Source of the DNA: Narthecium ossifragum | Taxonomy: Eukaryota > Streptophyta > Magnoliopsida > Dioscoreales > Nartheciaceae | DNA length: 64,000 nucleotides | Direction of reading: 5' to 3' | Assembly: GCA_963920575.1 (NCBI GenBank) | Contig: OY986965.1 | Location: 25,578,342 to 25,642,341 of the forward strand | Shown: piece after piece, positions 24,201-38,600 of the stretch | Layout: every line of letters begins with the position of its first letter | Numbering within the stretch: position 1 is the first letter of the stretch | Notes under the pieces: model-generated | What the model was told of the DNA's origin: nothing | The model's input: only the letters and a program-made list of their open reading frames with translations | Databases searched by the model: none | Translations under genes and position numbers: made by a program

Positions 24201-24532
24201 ATCGACCGGCAATAGCTTTTGGACGTCATCCCCAGCGAGCTTCTCGTGCACGCTCTTCCTGATGAGCAAACGAAGGCACGCCAGAACCTATCACAATCCC
24301 CCGCCGCATAAGAATAAATAAGAACATTGAGGAGGAATGGGGAGGGGATTCTTACGAGGTCGAGGTCTTGGATGGAGGGGAGAGCGAGGAGGGACTGGAC
24401 GTAGGGCTTCTGATGGGAAGCGAGACCGGTCCTTCTCGTGCTCCATAGGGTTTCGAGGGCGCGGCCTAGGGTTTCCTCCGAGAGCGATGGCGAGAGCTTG
24501 CGGAGATGGAGGAAGAGGTGACCCCCTTCCAT
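21212..24532 (-). CDS. COMM domain-containing protein
   Basis: Six coding exons on the minus strand: 24532-24356, 24287-24117, 23863-23630, 22916-22827, 22405-22274 and 21256-21212 (TAG). Every exon length is a multiple of three and the product is 282 residues. The N-terminal half is helical ([18 protein letters not shown], then [13 protein letters not shown] and the segment [20 protein letters not shown]), as in the HN domain of COMMD proteins. The middle (about 117-194) is low in complexity. The C-terminal COMM domain starts at the conserved Trp (about 205, [11 protein letters not shown]) and continues through VAIITLKLQDY and [20 protein letters not shown], ending in a Lys-rich tail SSKKQKQ. 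COMMD proteins form hetero-oligomers that act in endosomal cargo recycling with the CCC complex in animals; the plant role is little known. The intron after exon 4 has a GC donor (AAG/GCAATT). Which COMMD subtype this is cannot be told. Confidence 0.85.
22406..22826 (-). other. GC-AG intron in the COMM-domain gene
   Basis: Read on the minus strand, the exon ends CTAAAG and the intron starts GCAATTTCTC. The acceptor is TTGCAG at 22406-22411. Joining here keeps the frame and rebuilds an uninterrupted COMM domain (VAIITLK followed by LQDYTKSP). No GT donor nearby gives the same result. GC-AG introns are a known minor class, about one percent of plant introns. Confidence 0.7.
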
Positions 24533-24729
24533 GCTTCTGGTGTTGGCGCTGCTGCTTCGGTGACTATAGAACCAGGCCCTGTGAATTGGGCGTAGTAGTG
24601 ATGGACTTCTTGGTGGTTTCCGTTGGGCTCAAAGATTGGGCCTCAGAGTATGATGTCGATCGGTCTTGTGTTCGGCCCAAATTTCCAAAGCGAGACATAA
24701 AAATATAAAATGAATCGAAGATATAGTTT

Positions 24730-26393
24730 GATCAGCTTTTCTAATTTCAAAAAGATCGAGAAATTGGGGAGAGCATTTGTTTGGGGTGGGCGACAGTCCA
24801 GTATGTCCAACGTTCGTTAGGAGATCATGTGTTCCCCGAAGGAAGATGGGGGTGCAGCGTTTCGGAGCCTTTCTATATGGCAGCAAGCTTTTCGGAGCAT
24901 GAGAGCAGCTAAGCTTTGTTCGCAAGAGTCCCTCTGGCAGCGTGTTGTTCGGGCTAAGTACAGATGGCGAGGGGTTCTTCCTTCAGAAAAACCTCCCGTG
25001 GGCTCCTCTCCGTGTGGCGTTCTGTGTGTAGGTCTCTTCATTATCTTAGGCTAGGCCTATGATGGTCTCCATCTTTAGAAAGTAGGCTTAGCGTCATGAA
25101 GGACTGGTGGGTTCTCGATCTTCCTCTGGATCGCAAGCATACGTTCTTTGATATCAACTTGATGTAAGATCAGATGAGCGTTGGTAAACTCATCAACAGT
25201 GAAGGACAATGGCGCCCCAGGAAGGTTAGGAAGCTCTTCTCTCCGCTGGTTGCAGATCAGATTCTAGCTCTACCTATTGAAGGAACAGAGGAAGGGGAGA
25301 GGCCAACATGGACTCGGGGAGTGGCTGATAAGGTTACATTCAGTTCTTCGTATATGATGTTGTATGAACTACGCAAAGGTACCCGGGGGGGTTGAGGGAC
25401 CTATCAGATGGAATTTAATTTGGAAAGGACCTTTTGGCCCTCGTGTTCGAGCTTTTTTATGAAAATTGGGTCATGGTAAGGTTTCGATGAAAGCCACGCT
25501 GCTTCGGGTAGGCGCCGTTGAAGATGCTTTGTGCTCGCGGTGTGGGGTTGCAGAGGAAACCATCCATCACCTGTTCTTTGATTGCCATGAGTCCAAGGAG
25601 GTATGGAGGAGAGTCTTTGCGACTGATATGGAGTTTAAATCCCGGGAGGGCTGGGCCAGATGGGCGGAGGTGATTGGAAGTCCACTAAATCGGCTTTATG
25701 GACTGAAAGGAAGGCGAGAATTGGTTATGGTATTTGGATGCTTTGGAAGAATCGTAACAGAGTCGTGTTTGATGGGGTTGGAGACTTTGTGCAGAACCTG
25801 GTGAAATTGGTTATTTGGCAAGCTAAAGAATGGGTGCTCAGAGGGAGAGGATGCAAGAGACATACAGTAGAGAGGAGGCACTTGTTTAGGTCAGAATTTT
25901 TTTTGTTGAGGACCGATGCCTCGTACTGCAGTAACAGTGGGCGTGCAGGATTTGGAGCTGCTTGTTGGAATGGTCACGAAGAACAAGTCTGGGTTTTGTC
26001 GGAAGGAGGGACTGCTAATAATGCTATGTGTGCGGAGCTGGGTGCGCTGGAAAGATCAATTATTTTGGCTAAGCTTCACGGCATTAATCGGATGTTTGTG
26101 GAGATGGATGCTTGGGATCTTGTGGAGTGTCTTAATGGCCACCATGTTTGCCCAAAGCCACTCAAGCAAAGACTTCAGCATGTATGCTGGTTGGCCTTCT
26201 AGTTTGCAGAAATTCATATCAATTTCATTCCGAGGGAGGAGAACGGTGCCGCCGATGCCCTGGGGAGGTTTGGAGGAGGTTTTACTCATCCCATATAGGA
26301 GGGTATTTAAGCTTGTTTCCTTTTTGGCTTTTTAGTACCACGTTTTGTCTTTATTTTCACCAGCCTTTGGGCTCAAGTTGTCAAAAAAAAAAA
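24730..26393 (+). mobile_element. 5'-truncated L1-type LINE with poly(A) tail
   Basis: A decayed 3' part of LINE ORF2: CSPKEDGGAAFRSLSIWQQAFR, a LWQRVVRAKYRW motif, the zf-RVT motif CSRCGVAEETIHHLFFDC (about 25530-25585), and RNase H with LRTDASYCSNSGRAGFGAAC and NFIPREENGAADALGRFG. It ends in A(11) at 26383-26393. Frameshifts and stops occur (near 25060, 25395, 25460 and 25800). It sits within about 200 bp upstream of the divergently read COMM-domain gene, so it limits the space for that gene's promoter. No clear target-site duplication was found. Confidence 0.82.
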
Positions 26394-27479
26394 CCTATTA
26401 TACACACATATGCCTTATTATTAATTTGTTATAGCAATAATTTGTGGTATAAGTAGTTCCGTGATTTCATTGTAGATGTTTTTTCATGGGATTTGACTAG
26501 TTACAAATCAAGCATAAATAACTAATAAATAAGCCAATCTTTAAAGGAACTTATTAGCAAAATGAACGTCTAATTTTATTTTGTACACTTGCTTGCATAT
26601 CATTTAGTTTGGATTGTTTGGCTATGGGTCATTTTGGATGTGTGTTGTGCTTTTCAATTTTCATGATTATGGTGAACTGTGACGCCTTTGTAAAATCATG
26701 GCAATTCAATTTAAGATGGTAATTAAAAAAGTATTTGGTATGTCACATTAATAATAGTAATAGAAAAGTGTATTTATATAGTTTATTATTTGGGTGTATG
26801 TTTAGTTTCAAATGCGATATAATACAAACTATCAGCTTTATATTCAAAAAAATCACATAAAGTTTCATCTTTGTTTTTTTTTTTGCTGAGACAAGGTGTG
26901 GCCAGATCAAATTATTAAATAGTAAAAACTTATTCGTTTCTTACGCGGTTTGGCGTGTGGTCCTCACTGATATGCAATTACTCCTCATACACGGATTATT
27001 TGCAGACACGGATGTGTTCGGTCCAACAAAAAATGCATTTGGACAGCAAAAACACACAACCAAAGGGACACTAAAGAGTCAAATATTCTAAGTTCCAGCT
27101 CAACCTTGCTCAAAATTAAATCTTACTTAATATAGACTATCTATTCTTAACTTAGAGCTGAGAATTCCCAACTCAAACATTTGAGACATTATCCTTTTTC
27201 ACAACTTGGTATTAATTGACAAAATAAAAGCGAAAACATCATGTTTTTTTCAATTAAGTGGCTTCACACCACATTATCACACACAACCTATTTCTTTTTG
27301 TCATTTATCTATTTTTATTAAAATAGAGGATAAATTGATGGGCTGGATTCGGAGCACAAGTGCGCAAAACTTTCCCGACCCGACCCGTTTCGTCCATCAG
27401 AGCCTTGAGAGGCTCTCTATTGGTATTACTCCATTACTAAGCGGATCCGATAACTCGTTTGGGAATTAGCGTCCCCCAA
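26394..27479. other. Intergenic spacer, nothing recognised
   Basis: Strongly AT-rich DNA between a LINE tail and the GC-rich leader of the CID-domain gene. No ORF with recognisable content on either strand. Confidence 0.4.
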
Positions 27480-27665
27480 ATCTCCAACAGCGGGGTTTTT
27501 CGACCCTTCCCTGGAACCGAAAGCCCCCCGCTTTCCATCTAAAGCAGCCGCACGGCGTCTTTTCTCCGCTCCGCACAGCACCCCACTCGCCGTCGCCGAA
27601 GCCCTCCGGCCTCTCGGTCTCCGCTCTCCTCCCCGCCGTCGCCCCGGCCGCTCTCCACCCCTCGG
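27480..27665 (+). other. Probable 5' UTR exon of the CID-domain gene
   Basis: An abrupt GC- and CT-rich block (CCGCCGTCGCC, CTCTCCACCCC) typical of plant 5' leaders, ending at a good donor, CTCG/GTATGACC. It would splice over about 1.9 kb to an acceptor just before the start codon at 29656, for example TTGGCATAG near 29612. There is no direct proof; the assignment rests on composition and the splice-site match. Confidence 0.45.
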
Positions 27666-29655
27666 TATGACCTATCATCCCCTCAGTTTCGCATTATCAC
27701 TTCTTCTTGGTAGGTTTCTTGAATTTTAACGGGAAGATCGAACCTAATCTGATTGTCTGGGTCACTCGGATTCTTTGTAAATTGGACAAAATGTGTTCTT
27801 CATCGCAACTAATCCTTCGCGCGGAGAAGAAGAAAGCTAATAGGGGAATTTTTGGTGAGGGTCACGGGGAAACCGTCGCTGGATGGTTTGATTTGGAATC
27901 TTTAGGGTTGGCTGGGTTGGAGTTGAATGCAGTGCAATGACGACCGATTTGATGCCGATTGGATTGGATCCGTGAAATTATATTCCGTATAGGAATCACG
28001 AGACTCGTCATCCATAGCAGCTATAGCTTATGATCGACGAGGTCAGGGTTGGATTTGTTGGTTGAGGTTCCTTTGCGATCTTCATACATGCTTCAGTGAC
28101 CTGGAACTTTGGAGAATAGAAATGGTACTCTGCTCAGCAGTATTTATTTGGATGATAAAAATCTGTTTGGTTCTGATATTCTTGTTCTTGAGATTCTTCA
28201 GGGCGGAGTCTTTTATTTGTTTATCGTGTTTTATGATCCATGACAACGTTCACAAAAGCACTAGGAAAGCTGGACATTAGTGTGCAATGGAGGATATGGC
28301 AAAAACCTAACCAAGTCGCTGCCGCCATTGTCCCCATTGCTGTCTGACATTGATTTGTTATGGTGCTTTCAAGCTAGTGGCCCCCAAAATCAAGAATAAT
28401 ATACTCATTCCTCTAGTCATTCTTTCATTCCTACAGATACATCCACCGTTAAGCAGTCAATTTTTCTATGGAGTTTTTCATTGCATTGATCGTCTCTGTC
28501 TTTCTCTTTTCATATCTCTCTGGTGGTCTCCTCTAGCTCTATACACTCCCCCAATGCATCAAAAGTATGCAAACTTACCTTGCAGAATAAATTTGAGTCA
28601 TGTATAGCTGTACACCACGCATCAATAAAACTCGTTTCGTAAAACACGTCGATACTGCATGATCTTGTTGTTGGCGCTTATTTATTTGTTTCTTTTTAGA
28701 CATTATGTAGCTTCATTTAAGGGTTGATGGTTCAAATATTCCGTAACATGAATTGGTGGCATTATTACAAACTTCTCACTTTGGAACTGATCCTACAATA
28801 CTATTTAGTGATGTTATCGCGTCCATGGGAACACATGTAGCCTCTAAACATCACCCACTCTGCATCATTACGAAATTGATTCAAATTTGTTGGATCAGGT
28901 GCCCTTTAAAAGCCTTGTATGAATGCACTAGTTTCGAGATGCAAGTATTTCATATTTCTGTACCAACTCTTCCTCTTTTTCTCATACCCAGTTGTGTCAG
29001 ACATTCCTTCTAGTGATTTTATTATTGGTTCCCTTGCACTCTTAGTTATTTTTGTTTTGTGGAATAACAAAAAATTTATATGTTTGTCAATTAAGGAATT
29101 TTCTTGGCATCATTGCCTTCCTTGCAATAAACCTTCATATGCTGGCCTGCATCCTGGTCAGATTGGATTATCTGTTGCATGATTTTTACCCTACTCCCTA
29201 TTGAATTTAAGAAACTTTAATTGGAATTAACTGGGTGTTAAAGGATCAGAAGTATATTGGATGCAGGTTGTTTTGATACAGTTGCAGCCCTAATGGTATG
29301 CAAAGTGAACAATTCATGTCTTCGTAACGGTTGATTGAATATCCAGGAACTTAGGCAATTAGTCACAACCTGTATATTGCAAATCAGAAACAAACAAGGT
29401 TCATTTGGAGGCAGTACGCAATATAATTTATTGTACCTGGTTGGTTGCCATGTTCTTCAATTGGAAGATTCTACTTCTTTCATAATCATGAATGATTTAC
29501 TCACAGCAGCCTTGATCATGTCTTATAATTTTATTTTTTTAGTTTTATATTTGTAAGCATAGTCTACATTTTGCTCATGACTATGACTGAATATTCATTG
29601 TATATTGGCATAGGAATATAATGCTTAGATGAGCACATTATCATAAGAGTGGAAA

Positions 29656-32600
29656 ATGAGCAGCGCTTTCAGCAACCAGACATTAGCTGAGAAGCTAGCC
29701 AAGCTCAACAGCTCTCAGCAAAGTATTGAAAGTATCCTTATTTGGATTGCTTAATATGTGCTTATTTCTATGTATTTAAGTTGTTAGCTCGTCTCCTAAT
29801 TTTGGCATTACTTTAACATCGTTCTGTAAGCTAATCTCCTCATTTAGGAATTATTTCTCCGTACAAAGGTTTTATTTCTCTGTACAACTATGTTATCAAC
29901 TTGGAGTTTGATTTTAGATATACATTTGTATTTCTCATAGTGGATTATAGTTTTGCTGCATGATATATAGATATTTTGATGTTGGTGCGATTACCAGCTG
30001 CAATGATTTTTAGCATTTTATCTTTGTAAAGGAGGGTATGGACTGTAAGTCACGGACCAGATTTAAGCACACTGATAAGTAAATATTTAAAAGCTAGCGT
30101 CATTTAACAACTTCATCTGTGCTTTATTTCGCTTTATAGCATTTTGCTCAGTGTTTTATTTGGTAGAGTGATATGACAAATCTACAAACCCAGCGAATAT
30201 CCAGAGTCCCTGTACGGCGATGGCATATAAAGTTATAAATAGTCAAACTCATCTCTAAGTAAACTTTTTTCATTTATCAGTAATGTATTAATGTTGCAAT
30301 GCCAGAGCCTAAATGATTTTGCTGTAAGGATAAACCAATACTGAGTAATTATACTTCCATTTTTCAGTCAAATCATATATTCTAGAATAAAGCATCCAAC
30401 TTGTAAGCGGCACTCTTGCGTTCTTTTGTAAAAGTTTGCTTGTGTTTACTAACTTTCACAAGACATGCATGTGCGATGGTTCATATAAATCATTTTCATT
30501 CATATATGGAAGTGGCTGGACTTAATGGCAAGTGGTACACACTACACACTTAAGAATATTTATTCTTTTGCCTTAAAGTCAGGATTTTGCAAGTTAAAAG
30601 ATGATGGGATGGAATATAATCAGAAAATAGGGAACCAACAAAAACAAATTCGAAAAGCTTGCAAAGGGAGATCTTAATTTGTGCAACTTATTCTCTGAAT
30701 ATCTAAATTTTAGGCACGCACTTATTCCCTTAAACACCTGACTTCCTTAGCACTCACTTTCACTGTTTCTGTTTTTGGTGCAAAGAATGTGACACAAAGA
30801 TAGTCATATGTTTTGTTTTGTAGAAGTACATAGACTTGGAATCACTCAATTTTTTTATATATTAACATATATTTTGTTTTGTAGAGGTACATAGTCATAT
30901 ATTTTGTTTTGTAGAAGTACATAGTCTTGGAATCACTAAATTTTTTTAATCTTAACATTAATATTGGAAAGAGAGAAACTTTCCAAATACAAAGTTTTGT
31001 ACCGCATCACATATTTCATCCCTACACATTGTGTGTCATTCTTGTCTCTCTTTTCTCCTCAACTCATTTCAATCTTTGAACTGGCAAAAGTTCATTTGTA
31101 GGAAAAACGAAAGATTCTTGCCTTCCTATTACCTCAATTTTTTGACACGCTTTACACAGTGGTGTTAGATTTAGAGGTTATTCGTTTAGGATCTACACTT
31201 CCTCCCACTTTAGGATATAAGGTGGTATATGTGTTTTAATTTCACTAGTATAGTTGTTTCCCCCGTGACCTGGATGATACTCCGTATCCGTTTCTTGATA
31301 AAGGTAGTAGCCTTTCTAATCGAGGTATGCAATCAACAAAGTGTGAGATGACCTATAAGTGGCATTTACCAGAATCACTTCAAAGGGATGATTCTGAAGA
31401 TATCATCACTAGAAAAGCTGCAAGTAGCAAATACTAGGCAAATGCATAGTATCTGATTCCTATTATTTCTTTATTCACCTTACCTATGTGAATGGAAATT
31501 TCCAGATGGACAGATGGAGTACAATCAGTGACAAATTTGGAGAAGCAAAGTTGGCTGCTTAATTGAAGGTTTGTTTAATTGTACAGTTAGTGCTCCATGC
31601 CACTGGCTTCTTCTCTCACTTTCTCTTAGTGTTTGAAGAATCAAGCGTCGTAGTCTTAAGTAACCTAATTGTAATGCAAAATGTACAATACTAGATCCAA
31701 GGTGAAGAATTCTAAGAACAATTTAGAAACCGGCGATTTTGGTTGGGATTTTTATTGATGCCCTCCTTGTCCTAGTTCCGAGGATGAAAAGAAATGATGT
31801 TGGATCTTGATGGAATCTTTTATGTCATGTCATACTTTATATTGCAGCTTGTGGTGGTTTGCAGTGTTTGTAAGATGAAACGATACCTTCAGAAAATGAA
31901 GAAGTCATTTATCTGTAGAATATAAGAGATACTGGTCCTACACTCCTACATGCTACTTGCTATGCTTTGGTGCTTTCTTGGAGCAAGGGAATGACTGCAA
32001 CATAATCTTAAATCATGAAGGTACAATCGAGTGTCATCCCTTCTTACAACCTTCTTATGCCGGTTTTCTACAAGGAGTGCTTACAAGTTGATTTAGAGCA
32101 TTGCTAGCAACTTCTATCCACGCTGTTAGGGTCATTCTTGTCCTCTTTTGTGCTCGAAGATAAACAAATTTTCTTCTCCTCACTTGAGGCTTAAGTTGTC
32201 CTTGTTATGTATGGAGAAACCTTATATTCTTGTAAGCCAAACTTCATGGATGCCACTATTTTAGGGTTTTGTAGTTCCTTCTAGAAGGGTCCTGTTCAGA
32301 AACTTTCTCTAGCTATTTTCTTTAGGGGGTGTTTGAACGTAGTAAGTTAGAGGAAGAATGTAATAGCAAGAAAGTGGGAGTTTCTAGAGAATCTAGAAAG
32401 TGGATCTCGCTTTTCTTGTGTTGTTGATGACAGGGTTGAAGAAAGTCTTGTCACAATCTCCTCGTGAGAAGAAACCTGGACAGGAAAGTGCGACCCTGTA
32501 CATAAGCCATGGTAGTTGTTTGCAATGACTCTTCTGTTTGAATGGTAGCTGAAACTTAAGTTTTGATTGAAGTCTACTTTCTCAGTTTCTCCCCGAGAAA

Positions 32601-35600
32601 GATTGTAAAATATAGATGCTGCATGATAGGTTAGGGGCAATGATACTCTCTAAAGGATGTCAATGCACCAAGTTATGGCTTGCAGTGCATCTCATGTGCA
32701 ATACATAATTGTAGCTCGTGGTTTTGGAGTCAATGTGGATCTCGTGTGATATAATTTGCTTAAAATACTGACAGATAGCTAATGGAGCTATTCAAACTAT
32801 GCAAGGATTTGGGGAGTGGTTTGCCATCCAATGGCGACCATCTCTTTACATCTGGTATGGCAGTCCCTGATATGTGCTGAAACACTTTTTTGGGTAAAAA
32901 TAGTGGTGACAGCAGAGAGATTGAAAGAGAGGGAGAAAGAATGAGAGTGTGAAATAGAGGGAGAAAGAAGAAGACATAAGGCTAGAGAATGAGAGAGAGG
33001 AGGCAGTGGAGAGGCAATGGATCAGTAGTGGCGTCCTAAGAGGGGAGGAGAGGACGTGGCTTGAGAGAGGCCATGAGGGGTAAAGGAGGAGAGGCGATTG
33101 GATAAAAGGTGGTGAGGAGGATATGTAATTGACAAAAAAAGGTGTTTAAACGCTAAGGCTATGGGCTTTGATATCTAAACTTTCTGTTATGAAGTTATGC
33201 TTTTATCAGGTTTCGGGTGAAACAATATGTTTCAGTTGGGTTTTTGGTCTGAGGGATTCAGACCTGTTTCAGGCGAAATTAAACATCTCTCCCTTGTGTC
33301 CCTGCACATGGGTTGTTCTGTGATGCAATGCTGCTGATACAGCTATGTTGGCTGAAATGGCAATCCTGGAAGCTACATAATGCTTGCTGGTTGTTCTAAC
33401 CTAATGGCTAGAATATCTCAACTGGTCATTGATGGTACTAATTTGTTAATTGAGACCCAGACTCTGAAAGGTAAGATTTAGCCCAGCCAGGATCACACCT
33501 CAATCACCTGAATATAGTTGTTAGAAAAACTTCTTTTTATCCTTGAGTTGCAAAGCATTGGGGTTGAAATTTTTGCTCCCTGCTTGGAATATCACTAAAC
33601 CAATAATGATTAGTGTACCATAAATCTGCTGGTTCTCATGTTCTACTCATATTTTTGAGAGCTCCTTAAGGTGGCTCAATTTGATCGAGGGTTCTTTGAA
33701 AGAGTTTAGAATATTTCCAGCTGTGTATACCAGTCCTACAGCGGCCAAGTTTGGTTTTCTGTCAAAAATATGACAATGTAAGCCACCATTGTGCAATTTG
33801 AAGGTCTTGTTAACGACAATCAACACTGGGGAGGATGCGAAAGAAAGAAACTGGCCCTCAAGTTTGGCACTGCAAGTCATTTAGGTTCAATTTGTGTGTA
33901 TTCTGATTGAGTATTATGTCCATCATTTTGTATAGATCTGCTAAGTTCCATGCCTTTTATGCTGACTGCACCCTAGCCAAAAAACAAGCATATGTCTTAC
34001 GTGCTGTATCATTTGCTTCATGCTGATTGTTTGTTTGAAAGCTCAACATGAACTGAATGTGATATGTAACTTTTACCTACTATCTTATCCTAATGTTCCA
34101 CATTCATCTGCTTGTACTTTATGTCATACAGAGTACAGACAAATGTACATCTCTCACCGAGCTTAGTGTTGCTTTATTAGTTGCAAACTGATTAAAAAGA
34201 GACCAGAACTTGCCTAAACTGATATAAATATCTTGACCTGTTAAGTCATGTTCTGAAAGATCAGGATAGATGGTCCCAGAAACATCATTTGACATTCAAA
34301 ACTCAATACCGGTGATTTTGTATATGGTGATTACTCTTATATGTTATGTAGAAATTAAGATTCATGTCCTTTAGCATCCTGAAACTGTATCTCATCACAA
34401 ATGTCTCTTGTATTTTATATTTGAGAGTTTTATTATTATCAATTTTGGTTTGTGCAAACAAATTTTTAGGGTCTTGTACATTTAGCTCCAATGTGAATCA
34501 GATTTTCTATAGCTTCCGAGATTGCCATTATTTGGGGCATGTCCTGACAACATCTAGGTCAATTTTAGTTATTAGATGTGGTGCATGTTCTATATTTGCT
34601 GTTTTTCATTAGTGGACATATTCCTGGTGTTTCCTGGTTAAATTTGCTTTCTCAATGTGCCGATGAAGCTTTCTTTGTTTTCTAAACCTCGATGGTCATG
34701 ATCATGTAATTGCTATTCTCTCACTCTTTTGTTTTTCAGCAACTGGATATTATACTTTCAGCTTTCTGAGTTTTAACTGTTTAGTTCAGTGGCACATTCT
34801 TTGTGTTTCTTAACCCTGAACCAGCACTGTCGCATTGGTGTATATTTCATCGGAAGAAAGCTAGACATGTTGTCGAGACATGGGAAAAACTATTCGACAG
34901 CGCACCTAAAGAACAAAAGGTTTCTTTTCTTTATCTGGCAAATGACATCTTGCAGAATAGTAGGCGCAAGGGGAGTGAATTCGTAAACGAGTTCTGGAAA
35001 GTTCTCCCTGGAGCTCTGAAGAATGTGTATGAGCATGGAGATGACCAGGGGAAGAGTGTTGTCATGAGATTAGTATGTCCCTTTCTCTTATTTTTCTATT
35101 GGTGTTGAAAATCTCATAACACAGAGTTTATCCGTGTCTTCATATTGTTATCCTGTGTTTTTATTATTCTATTTGCAAGCTCTTTGTTTGCCGTTTGCTT
35201 TCCCCCCCCCCCCTCTTGCGTGTCGAGATTGCTCTCAGGCCTAGTATTTGGTTATTTTCCTTTTTCATTCATAGGTTGACTGCTGTTGCACACCTGTTTA
35301 TCTTTGGTTTCACATTTTTGTTGGCAAAATGGAATGTAAATCCATCTTGTGTTGAAAATTTGCACCTTTATTCCTTTTTTAAATTCCGGCATAGCTTCAA
35401 TGAGTTTAATAATCAAGATTGCCGTGATGGTGCCACGTCGTGCTCGTCTCTGGCCTGTATGATACTTGCTAGTTGGCACAAGACATGTCGATACGTTGTA
35501 TGAACCTCATGCTGGCAGCACAAAGCTCTTCTGAGCACGCACATGTATTGGTACGTGGTTCATGCTGATACATGCATTGTGCTGTTAAGTTAGTGGCACG

Positions 35601-38600
35601 TGTGGTGACCAGCGCAACTTTCACTGGCTTTTGTAACACAATCTATGCTCTATGCTTTTGTCTGATGCTAAAGAGTTCCCTGTTTTGGCAGGCTTGACTA
35701 GCTCTTTGTCAGGCATAGCCTTAAATCCTGCCCTATGAAATTTACAAGCACTGCAAAGGTTCTATCTTCTTTTATGTTTTTAGCTGGACATAACCTGACT
35801 GACTTGGCTTTTAATTGCTATTTTCAAATTGCCATGTGTGAGTCATTTGAAGAATCCTTTTTTTTTTCTTTCTTTATTCAGCATCTACTTACCGGATCTG
35901 TCCTACTCCAAATGATCGATGCTGATGCCACATATATTTGGGCTAAGATAGTTTTTTCAAGAATTTTTATGAAACTGTGGTTGGTGTAAGGAAAGAAATG
36001 AAAAGTTCTGACTTCTGACAGCATGGAAGATTTTTAGTTTTTGCTTATTATGATTTTCTACTGAAGGAGAGGGAATTCTAATCAAAGTCTTGTATATTTT
36101 TCCAACTGTCAATCACATTGAATCGTGTCCCTGTTCGGTTGTATTGGAATTTCTAGGTAGACATATGGGATGAAAGGAAGGTCTTTGGATCCCGTGGGCA
36201 AGGTCTTAAAGATGATATCCTGGGCAAAAGTCCACCCCCACCCCCGGTACTGGAGAATAATGGGAAGAGTTTAACTCCAATAAAGTTAGTGCGGAAGGAT
36301 GCTCATTCCATAAGAATAGTGAGTCATCAAATTCCACTCAATGGCCGCTGTTTCATTTTTTGGGGCTTGATTTTAGTAACATTAATCTTTTTCTAATATA
36401 TTTTTTGTGTGGATGTTTGGTCAAAGTGTAGAAATTGACTGTTGGAGGAATGCCTGAAAAGATAATCACTGCTTATCAATCGGTCCTTGATGAGCATTTT
36501 AATGAAGACACTGCATTGAATAAATGCAAGGCAGCTGTCAATAGCGTGGAGAAGATTGAAACTAGCATTGATGATGCTGTTAATCAAGGTAAGAAGTGCC
36601 CATGTTTATGTTTTGGGTTAAGCTATGCATTATTTTGTTCGCGGGTCATGTGTCACATTTCTGATTTTATGGGTTATGACTCAGATGCCACGTCATAACC
36701 CACCTTACTTTATATAGTAGATTTGATTGGTCTAAAAGAATCACGAGATAACATATGTTTTGCCATCGGTTATCTGTTATAGAATGATAGAGCGGGAATA
36801 TGAGTGAAAGATGGTATTCCGCAATGGAAAGCCTAAATCCAAGCAAGCTTGTTGGCCCCTTGAAACTTAGTCCTGGAAGTCGTGTGGGTATTGTTTTCTG
36901 TTCTTTTTGCTTTTAGATAATAATAGTCTTTTCTCTCAAACATCTTGTTTTCAGTTCTAGGAATAATCTTACTCCTTGTAATCTCCTCGAACTGCTAGTT
37001 CCAATTCAAATTTTTTTAATGAAAGTGAATTTTTAACTATCTATTAACAGTTTTAACATTACTTTGGGTTCTATTTAAGGATGACCATAAGTTTAGTTGT
37101 GTTCTGTACCAACTATTTCTGGTTTTCTTCTGTGGCTTCAATTTCTATCATTGTGCTAGAAAATGATTGGTATGATGTTTCTGCATCATCTGCTTGAGGA
37201 AACTGCTCCTTAAACGATCCTTTGTGGAGTTTCTTTCAGCAAGATAGCTGTGGATAATGGGGATGACAGGACTTCATGAGCTTTATTGTATCTAATGCTC
37301 GATCACAGATCACCTACTAATTTTATTTTCTGGATACAATAAATTCATGTGAGTAGAGGGCCTTTAATCTAAAGTTCTATTGAAAGACGATTGTCCATTG
37401 TCTTGGGAAACCTAGCCAGAAGTGTCAGATCAATTGTAGTGGACTAGAACTTTGCTGAATGCAGAACCGCTTCCATGAACTTTGGTAAAGTTGTGTTGAA
37501 TGCCATTATGAGTACTACTTTACCCACCCCTGCTCCCCCAGATAGTCCCTTTTTTTCTGGTCATTCATTTCTCCATGTCAATCATTTACATAAACTTTCA
37601 TCTGCTTGTTATGATAACTCTTTGGTGGATTTCTAAAGTCAAAGGTATCTTATAAGTTGGATGCTCTATCTACAGTAGTAACAACTCCAAAATGCTATGA
37701 ATCTGTTGTTATTAGTATTGAGTTTCTTTTGTTCATCCTCGGATTTACTTGCCTCAAAATTTCATAGAATCCATCTCCTGATGACTTCAGTATCAAATTT
37801 ATTCGGAATCCTTAAATGGTAAATCAGGCCTACCTGATACATTTTGGCTATGTATTGAAGTTGGCTTTTAGTTTGTCAGTGAACTCTGTATCATGTCGAA
37901 CAATTAGTTGCAAATATCATAAAATAGCCGCCCCATTACAGTTTTGTGCTTCAGTTCATTTGTCTGACTAAACAAAGATGTTTCTTTGAACTACATCCTC
38001 TTGAGCATGGGTTAGATAATTGTAATGTGTTCTTGATCAGGTAATTTTCAAGGATCAGCATTTCTGAATGAACTTCAGGAGCATGAAACTAATCTGATGC
38101 AATGCATTCACCAACTTGAAAGCGTGGAAACATCCAGAGCAGTCCTAATTACTCAACTGAAGGAAGCCCTAGAAGAGCAGGTGTCTTCTCATTTTAATGA
38201 TGCTAGAATAATTTTCTTCGTGAAAATCTGTTAATTTTTAAAATTTTAATTTGCTGTATCAGGGATCAAAGGTGGAGCTTATTCACTCCCAGTTGCAAGT
38301 AAGAATCAGATTTCCTTAGTTAAATTTCTAAAAATTCATTTCGTGATTTTTAAATACGCCTTATTCATATTGATGCCTGCATACTTATCTCGAGAAGAAA
38401 ACCTTACATGGAATGTATTACTACTGCGGGTTGCGAGCTTCTCTTAATTCCTATCATCTCTTGCAACTTTTACCTTTTGACATTTTAGCAACATGGAATG
38501 ATAGTTAAATCATTCTTGATGATTTGTTGTTAGTAACAGCTTTTATTTTGTTATTTTGTCATTTCCAAGTAAATCCTTACCTTTCTTCTATTGTTCCAAG

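Noticed and set aside
32330..33150. A MITE in intron 1 of the CID-domain gene, suggested by GGTGTTTGAACG and GGTGTTTAAACGC at its edges
   Set aside because: The two edge motifs are in the same orientation, not inverted, and no target-site duplication is visible.
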